A program made the translations under genes and the position numbers. A DNA stretch of 64,000 nucleotides from Strobilurus pachycystidiatus. Taxonomy: Eukaryota > Basidiomycota > Agaricomycetes > Agaricales > Physalacriaceae. The notes under the pieces are model-generated. The model had not been told where the DNA came from and made no database searches. It saw nothing but the letters and a program-made list of their open reading frames with translations. Position 1 is the stretch's first letter. Every line of letters starts with the position of its first letter. The stretch spans positions 2,480,001 through 2,544,000 of the forward strand of contig JAHLMK010000002.1 of NCBI GenBank assembly GCA_019915135.1, given 5' to 3'. This document shows, piece after piece, positions 48,045-58,051 of this stretch.

Positions 48045-48431
48045 AATGTGAGTGCAAGTGGGGGTGAGGTTAGCCTGGAAACCCGGCTCTAGTAGCGAAG
48101 ACAGTCGTTCGCTGTATAGAGGGTGAGGTGATAAGAGCAAGTACGCCCACGTGATGGGCACTCACACCAAACACTGACAGTACCCCTGTCACGCATTCGA
48201 ATCTCGGCAAGTCTGTTATGTACGCTTGGATATTGGAATGAAATTTCGTGGGGGTCTAATGTATTGACTTCACTTCGACGACGTGATTAGACCGGTCCAA
48301 GCAATTCAAGAATCAAGGCAACTCGATCTCACACGATATTCGAGGACCTCGGCTGCTTGAACGACAATTTCACCCGACACTCTTTCCACTGGGAAAGAGA
48401 CTCGAGTCAGACTCAAGACCTTAGACGGACG
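48045..48431. other. Intergenic region left of the transposon cluster
   Basis: It holds the presumed promoter of the hypothetical gene; nothing else was recognised. Confidence 0.45.
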
Positions 48432-48439
48432 TCGGAGGT

Positions 48440-48896
48440 TAGGGTGGCGCAGTAAACCCTAGGTTTTGATACACCTAGGGTTTACTGCGGTTATTAACGG
48501 TATTGACACGGTATCGAAACCTTGGGGGGTAGGTTTGAAGGTTTCGATACCGGCACATGACCATTTCACGTGACTGTGCTGGGGCAGTGGCGCGCGCCGC
48601 CGCGCCTGCCCACTTGTCAAGCTCTCTGAGGCTTAGATGAGGGAGGATGAGCGTGAGAGTGTGATATCAGACATGAAGCATTGAAGCACTACCCTCTCAC
48701 TGTGAGAGGCCAGAACATATTAGACAGTAACACGCGAGAAGTGGTTTGGGTGGCCAGCGGAAATTGCGCCACAAAGAATCAATCATGTGATCAATTCACA
48801 TGCCAGTATTGATACCGTTTCAAACCTACGGAGCCTCCGGTGGGGAGGTATCGATACCGTTACTAACACCCCCCGGAGGTTTACTGCGCCACCCTA
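48440..48896. mobile_element. 457-bp hAT-type MITE with perfect 8-bp target duplication
   Basis: Inverted ends TAGGGTGGCGCAGTAAACC are identical for 19 bp. Internal inverted homology continues as TAACGGTAT..ACGGTATCGA and GGTTTGAA blocks. The direct repeat TCGGAGGT flanks it at 48432-48439 and 48897-48904. No coding capacity is present. TAGGG ends with an 8-bp duplication are typical of hAT elements; the sequence differs from the MITE at 35346 apart from the first five bases. Confidence 0.92.
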
Positions 48897-48908
48897 TCGG
48901 AGGTTTTA

Positions 48909-49054
48909 TTGCAATTTTCATAATTGATCGCACTTGCAAAAAAAAAAAGTTTCAGTCGGCTAGGAGGCCTATTGAGTGAGCATTGACCGACGTTGACCTT
49001 TGCCAAACTCAAACTTTTTTATTTTGCGAGTGCAATCAATTATGAAAATTGCAA
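48909..49054. mobile_element. Stowaway-like MITE (TA-flanked, ~146 bp)
   Basis: The ends are inverted repeats TTGCAATTTTCATAATTGAT, continuing with few mismatches through GCACTTGCAAAA and AAAAAGTTT for about 45 bp. TA lies at 48907-48908 and 49055-49056. It could fold into a long hairpin. Ends and target site fit a non-autonomous Tc1/mariner (Stowaway) element. It abuts the hAT MITE's right target duplication. Confidence 0.8.
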
Positions 49055-49086
49055 TAAATTAAAATTTTTCATTCAAAAACCGACTA

Positions 49087-50303
49087 CTCGTTATAGGCAG
49101 AAGTAAGTACCCCGGGCCCGATCATCATTGTAGCCCGACGAATTTTGCATCCTCAATGGTATACAATGGAATAAATATTGAAGGAACTATTTAGTAGCGT
49201 GTATGACCTCCATCTGCATCTACGACAGCCTGAATTACGCGAGGGAGACGGCTGATGTAATGGTTTAACTCCTCAATGCTAATCTCATCCCATAGCTTGC
49301 AAAGTGTGCTACACAGGTCATTGTAAGACGCAGGCTGCCGGGAAAGGGCCCGTAGACGCTTCTTGAGAAGATTCCACATGCATTCAATTGGGTTGCAGTC
49401 AGGAGAGGACGGAGGATGGGGGAAGAGTGGGATGTTGTTCTCGTCAAACCAGCGCTTGGTGACTTTGCTCCGATGCGACGGTGCACCGTCTTGCTGGAAC
49501 ACAAAATTTGGCCGCTCTCTGACCATTTCAGCATGAAAAGACGCCAGAATGGGATCAAGCACCTGTTCTCGATACCGTGTGCTGTCCATTCCCCCTCCCT
49601 TGCCTCCCGGATACTCCAACACAACGAGTGGTCCCTTCTTGTCCATCATGACCACACTCCAGACCATGCAGCGAATCGGGTTTTGAGGAAGGTTCGGTAC
49701 ACAACACTCGTCCGCCAACTCCTCACCCGGCTCGCGACTGACCCAAATCCGACCCTTTCCGTCACCAAGGACAACGTACGCCTCATCAGAGAATGCCACG
49801 TTCCTCCACATCCTGGATGTCCACGGCTTGTGCTCACAGGCCCAGCGGAGACGCTTAGTCTTTGTCGGAGGTTTCAGAAGAGGAACCTTGCGAGCGACGC
49901 GTCTGTGGATGCCGCATTCAGCGCAAACACGTGCAATGGTGCGTGTGCTGACTGCTGGCTGCATCTCGTTGCCAATGTCCCGAAAGGGCTTCCTCCGATT
50001 GGCCTTCACCCTCGAAACAACATCCGCCTTCTTTTTTGAGTCCAGGATGGGCGGTCGACCGGATCTGGCGCGGTTCTTGGTCGAGCCAGTTGAGCGGTAT
50101 TTTCGGCTGATTTTCTTGGCTGAGTTGTAGGAGATGTCTTCGGCGTTGGCGGCGTCTACGAGTGACTGGCCAGCGGCGACACGTCCCATGAGTCGGTTTT
50201 TACGAGGTGAGTCAATGTGAGAGCCGCGAGGTACTGTTTTCGCCATGGTGGTTGACGTTGAGGCGCGATCGGGCCCGGGGTACTTACTTCTGCCTATAAC
50301 GAG
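49087..50303. mobile_element. Complete 1.2-kb Tc1 element
   Basis: The inverted ends CTCGTTATAGGCAGAAGTAA continue identically through GTACCCCGGGCCCGATC, about 37 bp on each side. TA flanks at 49085-49086 and 50304-50305. One intronless transposase gene fills the interior. Identical ends and an intact gene point to very recent insertion. The right end lies directly against the T-run that terminates the neighbouring tRNA gene. Confidence 0.95.
49191..50246 (-). CDS. Tc1-family transposase (DD34E)
   Basis: An intronless 351-aa protein starts at ATG 50246, inside the element; a longer upstream frame crosses the inverted repeat and is not used. The N-terminal paired-like helix-turn-helix region has RLMGRVAAGQSLVDAANAE and the linker motif GRPP. 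The catalytic core has VAFSDEAYVVL, VFQQDGAPSH and SPDCNPIECMW. Exactly 34 residues separate the second Asp from the Glu, which defines the DD34E Tc1 family. No frameshift or stop occurs. The enzyme would cut its own inverted repeats and insert at TA. Confidence 0.95.
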   Translation of the reverse strand: MAKTVPRGSHIDSPRKNRLMGRVAAGQSLVDAANAEDISYNSAKKISRKYRSTGSTKNRARSGRPPILDSKKKADVVSRVKANRRKPFRDIGNEMQPAVSTRTIARVCAECGIHRRVARKVPLLKPPTKTKRLRWACEHKPWTSRMWRNVAFSDEAYVVLGDGKGRIWVSREPGEELADECCVPNLPQNPIRCMVWSVVMMDKKGPLVVLEYPGGKGGGMDSTRYREQVLDPILASFHAEMVRERPNFVFQQDGAPSHRSKVTKRWFDENNIPLFPHPPSSPDCNPIECMWNLLKKRLRALSRQPASYNDLCSTLCKLWDEISIEELNHYISRLPRVIQAVVDADGGHTRY

Positions 50304-50304
50304 T

Positions 50305-50313
50305 AAAAAAAAA
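50305..50313 (-). terminator. Pol III T-run downstream of tRNA-Met (minus strand)
   Basis: A run of nine A on the + strand (nine T in transcript sense) starts 24 nt past the tRNA 3' end. It shares its first base with the Tc1 target TA. Confidence 0.7.
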
Positions 50314-50337
50314 GTATCTTCCAAAGAATCCGAATAT

Positions 50338-50409
50338 TAGCAGCAACTTGTTTCGATCAAGTGACCTCGGGGTTATGGGCCCCGCGCGCTACCACTGCGC
50401 CATGCTGCT
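50338..50409 (-). tRNA. Initiator tRNA-Met (CAT), second copy
   Basis: The reverse complement is identical over 72 nt to the gene at 39350-39421, with the same acceptor, CAT anticodon and initiator-type T loop. Its 5' side faces terpene cyclase B, just as the first copy's 5' side faces cyclase A. Confidence 0.95.
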
Positions 50410-50539
50410 GAGAATCAGATGCGTAGTGCTCCTCCTCGTCTGACTTCCATGGGACAAAACACGCAGAGGCATCGATCCGGCCCTGGTTTCAACTGCTCCT
50501 CTTCCTCTTACCACTACTTTAGGGTATCAACAAACGGAA

Positions 50540-51690
50540 AAGGACCCGTTTAACTTCACCCCCATGCTCACCGACTTCCATGCTTTGCGACTGAAATGAC
50601 GCTCCCGTCCGGACTGGGCTGCATCTTTTTTCTTCTGAGCCACCCTGAAGTTGGATGAACTGGACGTGTTCAGAGGTGTCCTCTTGATTCTTCGCCGTTG
50701 ACCGTGGAGACTGAATCAGCAAAAACTTGAAAATCCCAGTTACGTCTGCTTGAACAACTAGTATATTCAGCAACGCTCGGCATCGCCGTCCCGATCGCGT
50801 TTTGCAAGAGCCCGCGAACGACCGAGGCGCATATCTACGCATTGTCAAACCCTCCGAATCAAGATTATGGCGCTTATTAGTCTCAGGTTTCCCCTGATCC
50901 TTCCAGTATCATCTCGGCTTATTCAAGTTTCACGGTAGGTGTAGCCGTCCCTCTCTGCTCGCATACATTTGTCTCAACGTTTGTTTGGCCACTTTCTGTC
51001 ACGACAGCATCAAATGTGTACCGAGCCGCCCCAAACCGGACATGGCTGTAGCAAAGGACGTCGGACGACGTTTCGGACCCGCCGGGAGGCACTTCGTTTA
51101 TCTTCATCCCCATGCTCAACTATCTCTTTGCTCTGCGACTGAAATGACGGTCACGTCTGGACTGGGCTGCATCTCTATTCCTCTCAGCCACGCTGAACAT
51201 GCTCAGAAGGGTCCTCTTGATTCTTCGACCTTGACCATGGGGACTGACATCAGATACTTCCTCACACAGCAAGAAAGGCCTAATGGGGCGGGTTACATCT
51301 GCTTGTGCATCTCATAGATTCAGCAACGCTTAACACCCTGTCCCGATCGCGTCTTGCAAGAACCCGCATACGAGACACTCACCAGGCGCTGATCTGCGCA
51401 TTGTCAAACCCTCCGAATTATAATCATTGTGGTGCTATGTTGCGTTATCAGCCGTCGTCCTCACTCTTCTCTGGTCCTTCCAATATTGCGCGTAGCATCC
51501 CGGCTATTCAAAACCTCACGATAGGTGTAGCCGTCACTCTCGCTTGTATACACTTAACATAACGTTGGCTTCCCAGTTTCTGTTTGCGCCACCATCAACG
51601 GCGCATCGATGACACCCGAAACCGTGAGTGGTGGTAGCAGAAGACGATGTTCCGGAGGTCGGGTGGGCATACAGTGTCCCCGGCCAGTAG
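50540..51690 (+). repeat. Tandem duplication of the cyclase B upstream region (~0.55-kb period)
   Basis: The segment from about 50545 to 51090 recurs from about 51098 to 51680. Shared runs include CTTTGCGACTGAAATGACG (50582, 51129), GGACTGGGCTGCATCT, CCTCTTGATTCTTCG, CCCGATCGCGT.TTGCAAGA, GCATTGTCAAACCCTCCGAA (50838, 51398) and GGTGTAGCCGTC (50937, 51525). Divergence is moderate, so it is not recent. The stretch holds no gene and is presumed promoter. Confidence 0.88.
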
Positions 51691-51772
51691 GGACTATGAA
51701 CCCTATAAGTATCGCAAAGATACAACTCCGAGTCATACCATCTGGACTGCTCTCCTACACCTTCTCTCCTCC

Positions 51773-53437
51773 ATGCTTCCACCACACTTTGACACCCTCA
51801 TCTTCGACATCGGAGATGTCCTCGTCTCTTGGTCCTCAGATGTGGCCACCAAAATATCATCTCAGACCTTCCGGCGCATTCTCTCCTCGCCCATATGGGC
51901 AGACTACGAGCGGGGCCGATTTTCGGAGCAGACCTGCTATGAGCGGGTGGGGCTTGAGTTCTCTCTCGACCCAAAAGAAGTCTTCAAGGACTTTGAACTG
52001 GCCCGGGACTCCCTCCAGTCCGATCCAGAAATGATGGCCTTCATCCGAGAACTGAAGACGGGCGACCCCCGCCTGAAGGTCTATGCGATGTCCAACATCT
52101 CGCTACCGGACTACGAGGTCCTCCGAACAAAGCCCGCAGACTGGGGGCTCTTCGACCGCGTGTTCACGTCGTGCGGCTTAGGCGAGCGCAAGCCTCATCT
52201 CGCGTTTTACAGACACGTCCTCGAGCAGACTGGCGCGAATCCGTACTCCGCCATCTTTGTTGACGACAAGTTCGACAATGTCTTGTCTGCTCGCTCGATG
52301 GGAATGCGTGGGATCGTGTTTGACGACAAAGCCAATGTCAAACGCTATCTTCGTAACCTTCTGGGAGACCCCGTTGCCCGTGGGCAAAGCTTCATGTCGA
52401 GCAACGCTGGGAGGATGCATTCGGTTACGAATAGCGGCGTAGAGCTGCGGGAGAATTTCTCTCAACTCCTCATTCTTGAGGCGATGGCGGATAGGTATGC
52501 GGTCAACGTAAACGCTTTCCACATGTACTCACATCCTACTAGGTCACTGGTGAATTTGACAGAGCCCACGGGCAAGTGGAATTTCTTTCAGGGTAAGCTG
52601 CGCATGCCTTCATCTACCTGCACGACAACTCATTCGGCCACCAGGAAAGGGACAGTTGACTACAGAGGACTACCCCAACGACTTTGATACGACATCTCTG
52701 GGATTGACCATCATAAAGCAGGACAAACACGTTGTCTCGGGCGTGCTGGATGACATGCTCGAGTATCTGGACAACGACGGTGTTATTCAGGTATGCAGAA
52801 TCTTTTACATCCTCTCATATACAGAAGACAACTGAGCTGACCTTGCAAACAGACATATTTTGATCACAATCGCCCCAGGTTTGACCCAGTCGTCTGCGTG
52901 AATGTTCTGGGTCTGTTCTACTCCGTCAACCGGGGTGGCGACCTCAAGTACACCTTGCAATGGGTTCACAGCGTCCTGGAGAATCGCGCCTACCTAGAAG
53001 GGACGCGTTATTACGCCACCGCAGAGTCTTTCCTGTACTTCCTCATGCGTCTCCTGCAACAGACAGGGGATGTAGACTTGTCCCATCGCTTGAAGCCACT
53101 GCTGAAGGAACGCGTAGCGGAACGCATCGGCGCCCCGGGAGACTCCCTCGCTCTGGCTATGCGCGTCCTGGTCTGCGAGTACGTGGGACTGAGGGATGAC
53201 GTCGATCTCCGCGCTCTTCTTGAGCTACAGTGCGAAGACGGCGGATGGGAGATGGGATGGGTTTACAGGTATGGGGTCTCTGGAATCAAGATCGGCAATC
53301 GTGGGCTGTGCACCGCGCTTGCTGTTAACGCCATCCTCACTTTCCACTCGCATTCTCCTCCACCCCTCCTCACTTCCACCCTGGTTGGATCCGATGCTGA
53401 ACCGGAGACCGAACAGAAAGTCTCCGAGACCGCTTAG
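51773..53437 (+). CDS. HAD-type class II terpene cyclase, drimane-synthase-like, copy B
   Basis: Exons are 51773-52592, 52666-52790 and 52853-53437 (509 aa). Exons 1 and 2 match copy A in length (820 and 125 nt) and intron phase. The HAD motifs DIGDV, MSNIS, LGERKPHLAFYRHVL and FVDDKFDNV and the cyclase motif D279FDTTS284 are intact. LLELQCEDGGWEMGW is present. The C terminus is shorter than copy A by 34 residues, because the codon after SETA is TAG where copy A has CCG, although homologous DNA continues. Whether the lost tail matters is unknown, since it lies beyond the recognisable cyclase motifs. The promoter differs from copy A's by a tandem duplication. Confidence 0.9.
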
Positions 53438-55794
53438 AATGGTCAGGCCCACAAATGTACATAGATCGAGCTTTCCGGACTTTAGAGGAGGGCATCGAGC
53501 CATTTAGATGATAGATCGTTTATAGCGCCACTCAAGTATAGAGCTCCCTTCCCTCCACTGTCCCAATAACCAGGCGCCTTGAAAACTTTACTTAGTTCGC
53601 GAACGGCTAGACTCTAGGGGAAGTGTTATATAAGGTAACCAGATGTGAGGCAATAGACCTCGCACCTAGCAGTTCATGCAGTAGAAAGAGCAGACAAGTA
53701 CTAGTCAACCGCCAACGCGTGCGCGTCGAGAACTTCTCTTCGACGCGTCCATTATCCCGCACCAAACAGCTACACTCTGCGACAGAATATTTCTTTGCCC
53801 CCCGGACCACCCGCCATCCCTTCCGGGGTATCGCGTTAGCACGCTTGGTATGCTTGGGCTTTCTCTGGAACTTCAAGATCGTATTGATGTGGTCTTGACA
53901 TATAAAACGCGCCTGGTTGAAGACAGATCGCGCAGCTCGCCACGGACTTCAATTTTCAAATATCAGGTTTATGCCAGGCCCCGGCGCGCGCTAGCACTGC
54001 GCCATGCTGCTATACTGGACCACTCATGTCTATCCTAGGGGGCAGACCTCGAGCTCTGAGTTCAAGTCTCACTGTAATGTCTGCACTGGCACGATAGTAA
54101 GTTCGTCCTCCGCTTCAAGATTCGGGACGTTGTTGATCGAATAATCCATGCCCCGCAACTTGAGGTTCATCCTGCCAGTGAATGCTTCCTTTCCAAAATC
54201 CCTATTGAGTGCGCACTGACGCCTGGTCCTCTCTCCGATCTTGTGTCGCTAGATCACTTTGTTGAACGCATAATCCAGTCGCTGTTAACTTCCTCGGACC
54301 TCAACTTCCTCTTTACTCCCTTCTTCCCTCCCTCGGATCAGTCATTCATGGCTACAAGCAACTTCTTCTATGCACATCATTATGGTCTTTGAGCGGCTAC
54401 ACCTCCAAAGACTGAATAGCCTCGTTGATACCAGAGCGATACAGTACTTGCGGCTGCCAAACGATGCACGGCGTCCGTGGCGTCATCATCGCTACTGTGT
54501 ATGTAGTACCCTGGCCACGGACAGCCATTGACGTCTTCCCATGTGTGTGGCGTTATACATGACGAGGCAGCTCACACGCATCCACCATGACCTCGTTTGT
54601 TTGGTTGAAACTTGAATGCGTGGGAGGGGTGGCGTGCGTATGTATGTGTATGGTAACATTTGGCTTGAAGCTTCGATCTCGGACAGACTCTGCCGGGGAC
54701 CTACAACTGTCAACAGCTGGTTTCACGGTAGGCATGACCAAATTCAGATTGAAACAAAGTCGGCGTTTTTTGCTTCGACCATCACAAGTCCACGTCTCGC
54801 ATACTCTAGTGTCTGGCTCGGTGATGTATCACACACTGTCATCTCTTGACGGTGGACGCTACTATAGTGGATAGGCCACGACGCGTTCATCAGTCCCGTG
54901 CAACATGCATCATGCATGGCATTGGCACACTTCTTCGTGCATGACACTCTCTCGGATCATCCGCCTCGTGCTGGCCATGCTATGAAAATCCTCTGGACCG
55001 GGTCACGCTGCGGTGTCGCGACTCGGAACTCTTGGTCTCATGTATGCTACTTACCAGTGGTAGTAAATCTCAAGCCTCGCCGAATCATCGATGAGACGGA
55101 AATGTGGACGCCCGCTCAGCGCTCAGCACTGCACTTAATTTTACGTTTGTATCATGTGTCGTACCGGTGACCCAGCTAGACGCGTCTGTCCGTCTGTCTA
55201 GCCAGAGTCACGAACACAAGACGGGAAAGGCGTACCGAGGTCTGTGAATGTGCCCTAGACATGCACTTTCACACCTCCGTGCTTCGGGAGATCCACGAGT
55301 GTGTCGGGATCGGCGACCTACATTGCAGCATGCGGGGACACGATTAATATCCTAGCATTCCCAGAGCTGTGTGCTGTGGGCTGAGTGCTCACAGGTGATT
55401 GCGCTGATGAAGTACGTCGGCCCGGAGATAGACATCAGCACCCTCGAATTTTCAAGGCTACACTTGCTGAGAGGAGTTAACCTCGGGATAGCCTCCGGGT
55501 GCAGGGTCCCGATCGAGACCGCGTAACGAAACGAAAAAGCCCGAAAAGAAGGAGGGAAGGCAGATCGCACCGAAATGAAAAAAAACAAGGAAACAGAGCC
55601 ACATTTGCTTACCTTGCCTCATGTTCATCATGCGAGTGTGTGAAGCTAATGTACAAATTGATTGAGTTCCTGTCTAGAGTGCCATATTATACCATGTGTA
55701 GCCGAGAAAAGAGTAGGAAAGATGCAGAGCAAAGAGTATAATGATATGATAGAGGATGGAGGAAGTCAGACTATGAGACCCATGCGCAGGAAGA
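53438..55794. other. Intergenic region with a tRNA fragment, no gene
   Basis: The first ~90 bp are homologous to the end of cyclase A. A broken initiator-tRNA fragment lies at 53966-54011. The remaining frames overlap in several phases with no family similarity or splice logic. No transposon ends were found. Confidence 0.5.
53966..54011 (-). pseudogene. Truncated initiator tRNA-Met fragment
   Basis: On the minus strand it reads AGCAGCATGGCGCAGTGCTA then GCGCGC, the same as the 5' half of the two intact tRNA genes apart from GTGCTA for GTGGTA. It then becomes irregular (CCGGGGCCTGGCATAAACC) in the anticodon arm and stops. The T arm and acceptor 3' strand are missing, so it cannot give a tRNA. 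Confidence 0.8.
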
Positions 55795-56346
55795 CTATGA
55801 GACCCAGCGCCAGACCCGCCGCCACGATGGATCCTCCTTGGGTGTCTCCTCTGGTGGATCGGGCGGCGCGCCGAGGCCCTCGATGGCGGCAAAGGAGACG
55901 TAGCCGTCTATCAGGCGGCATTGCTGGCTGGCGGTGCGTGCGTTGAACTGGCGCGAGGGCGAGGGCGTCGGCGGGAGGGATGAGGGCGTGAACTCGGACG
56001 AGTCCAGCGAGGATGTGGGCGAGGGCTGTTCGCGCGGCGGCGTGGCTGGGGGTGCGCCGTGCGTCTGGCTGCGACACCGGCTGCCGCTCTGCCCGGTGCG
56101 GTCAGCGACGAACTTGAGAGACGCATGCAGCGGACCCACCCGCTCGTTGAGCACCCGTTCGAGGCGGACGCGCAGGACCTGTTCGTGTGGCGAGAGCATG
56201 AGGTCTGCGTCTGCGTCTGCGTCCTTTTCGCAGCGCGCCGCGACGGGGGTGCTGTGGCGGCGTCTGTGTCTGGGGCTGGGCGGGCTGGGCGGGGCGTCTC
56301 TGAGCATGTCGCGCAATAGCTTCTCCGAGCGGCTGGGGGAGGCCAT
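55795..56346 (-). CDS. Hypothetical Ser/Pro-rich protein
   Basis: A single-exon frame of 183 aa starts MASPSRSEKLLRDMLRDAPP at 56346. An in-frame ATG further upstream at 56472 would add 42 unconserved-looking residues. A helical segment HEQVLRVRLERVLNERVGPL could form a short coiled coil. The rest is low complexity (PPSPPSPRHRRRH, SSLPPTPSPSRQF) with a C-terminal YVSFAAIEGLGAPPDPPEET. No family was recognised. The length, codon evenness and isolated start favour a real gene; GC-rich DNA here creates long spurious frames on the other strand. Confidence 0.5.
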   Translation of the reverse strand: MASPSRSEKLLRDMLRDAPPSPPSPRHRRRHSTPVAARCEKDADADADLMLSPHEQVLRVRLERVLNERVGPLHASLKFVADRTGQSGSRCRSQTHGAPPATPPREQPSPTSSLDSSEFTPSSLPPTPSPSRQFNARTASQQCRLIDGYVSFAAIEGLGAPPDPPEETPKEDPSWRRVWRWVS

Positions 56347-58051
56347 GATGGGTGGGTGGGTGGGTGGGAAAACGCAGATGGCACTTTGCTCCCTCGATTC
56401 CAATACTTTTATGGGGCAGCGTGACGTGTCACGCTGGGTCACGGCTCCTTCGCGAAAAGAGCGCTGACGCACCGTGCAGCTTCACTGCTTCGCGCACTCC
56501 ACGTTGCGGAGCCGTTTCCCACTGCAGACTAGCCTCTTTGCCTGGCAAAAACGCATATATTCTGCGAGTATTCTGGCCACCGAAACCAGCCTCGCTGGCC
56601 CTCGGAAAGCGCCGAAAGCTGATGACGCCGACTCTGACGACCGTCATCGATCACCGCCTGATATTCCCAATTCGAGGACGCGGTTACGGGAGGGACACAC
56701 ACCCTCGTTTCCTTGCCTGGTTGCCCGAGTCTACTCCGAATATTACTCAGAGTCAGGATCAGTTCTCTTGTCGACCACAAACAATGCCAATGTTCTCAAG
56801 AAGGCCTTGTCTTGTCTTGTCAATGTCCTACCTTACGATCCTCTGGTCTATGCGTCAACCCCACTACAGGGCCCGACAACCCGGCTCACTGGCAGCGTGT
56901 GCACAAGGTACGACTGACCATCGACAACGTTGCTGCAGCCTGGAGGCCGGAGTGAACAATCTCAAGCTTCAAGTTTCGCCCGTCAAGGGCAGTGCGGTGT
57001 CCGTCTGAAATAGCCTCTTGGTGGTCCGGCCACGGACGTTCTCGACACACGCTGCTTTCGGTGTGGGGAAATAATTCAGATTTCTTCCACTTACTTACCA
57101 ACGTAAGGAACGGCAAGGCCCTTGTTCTTGTTCCGCTGATGAGATGAGGTCCTGGTAACTTATGTATGTATGTAATATCCCGTCTGTGTGAAGCATTCGG
57201 CGAATTCCTGTACCCTTGCGAATCCCACAGGCAGAAGGGATCAGTGTCCGAGTCATAATCGTAATCAGAATCAGCGTGCAATCACCTGTATTTAGGTAGG
57301 GGGGACGTCCAAACGGAAGACAGCAAGGGGCAGAGACTCGAGAAGTTAGTCTCGCGTACGCGAGGTTCTCCCTGTGAGCCGAATATTCAACGGGGCGCGT
57401 GAGTGTGCATGAGGCGTGGCGTTTAACGTTTGAACGCCGTCCGAACCCAAACCCCTCAGGAAAAGGCCAGACCACCGCACCAATTTCAGTTTCAAGTCGA
57501 GATCTATCCTCATGTCGTCCGGCAAGCACACAAGTGACAAGTAAGTAGACGATAGGCGCCCGGCGTCGACCTTTACGTTTGAGAGACCGTACGCGTGCCA
57601 GTGATCCGTAATAGCCTCCGGGAATAAGCGAAGTAAGTGCTTGAAATAGGCCCGACGAGGAAGAATGGCTAGGTGATCAATGAACGTATGCGGATGTCGT
57701 CTTTCTGCGGGGTAAGTACTGAACTGAAGTCGATAAGTAGGCCAGAGCCGAGTCCGGGTCCCGACGTCGGAACGATGATTGGTCGTCGTCAGCCCGTCAT
57801 CGCGTGCGCGTGGCGTGGAAAAGCCAACGCGCGCCAGGTCCGTCGCCGTCATCGCGCCGCGCGCCGCAGTCGTGATCACACGACTACTGCCGATCAGACT
57901 TCTCGGCGCGGAAATGCCTCGTTCTTATCTTATCACCGACGCTTTACATCTTCAGCTGAACTGCTTCTGTCTTCTGTCTTCTTTGCATGAATTACCTATA
58001 TAATCAGCGCAATGCACTCCCGCGACAATTTCTTCCACTAGTACTGCGTTT
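56347..58051. other. Intergenic region, no supported gene
   Basis: Several long overlapping frames occur because of low stop density. The longest (57346-57879, minus, 177 codons) has no recognisable motif. The right end should contain the GH76 promoter; TATATAAT lies at about 57998-58005, roughly 50 bp before the GH76 start. Confidence 0.45.

Noticed and set aside
50247..50324. Longer start for the Tc1 transposase
   Set aside because: The extension runs through the inverted repeat and outside the element; the ATG at 50246 is the first inside.
55934..56467. Long plus-strand frame opposite the hypothetical gene at 55795-56346
   Set aside because: It is the antisense shadow of a GC-rich gene and consists of low-complexity Gly/Arg/Ser sequence.
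57346..57879. 177-codon minus-strand frame
   Set aside because: No motif, no splice extension, and overlapping frames on both strands in stop-poor GC-rich DNA.
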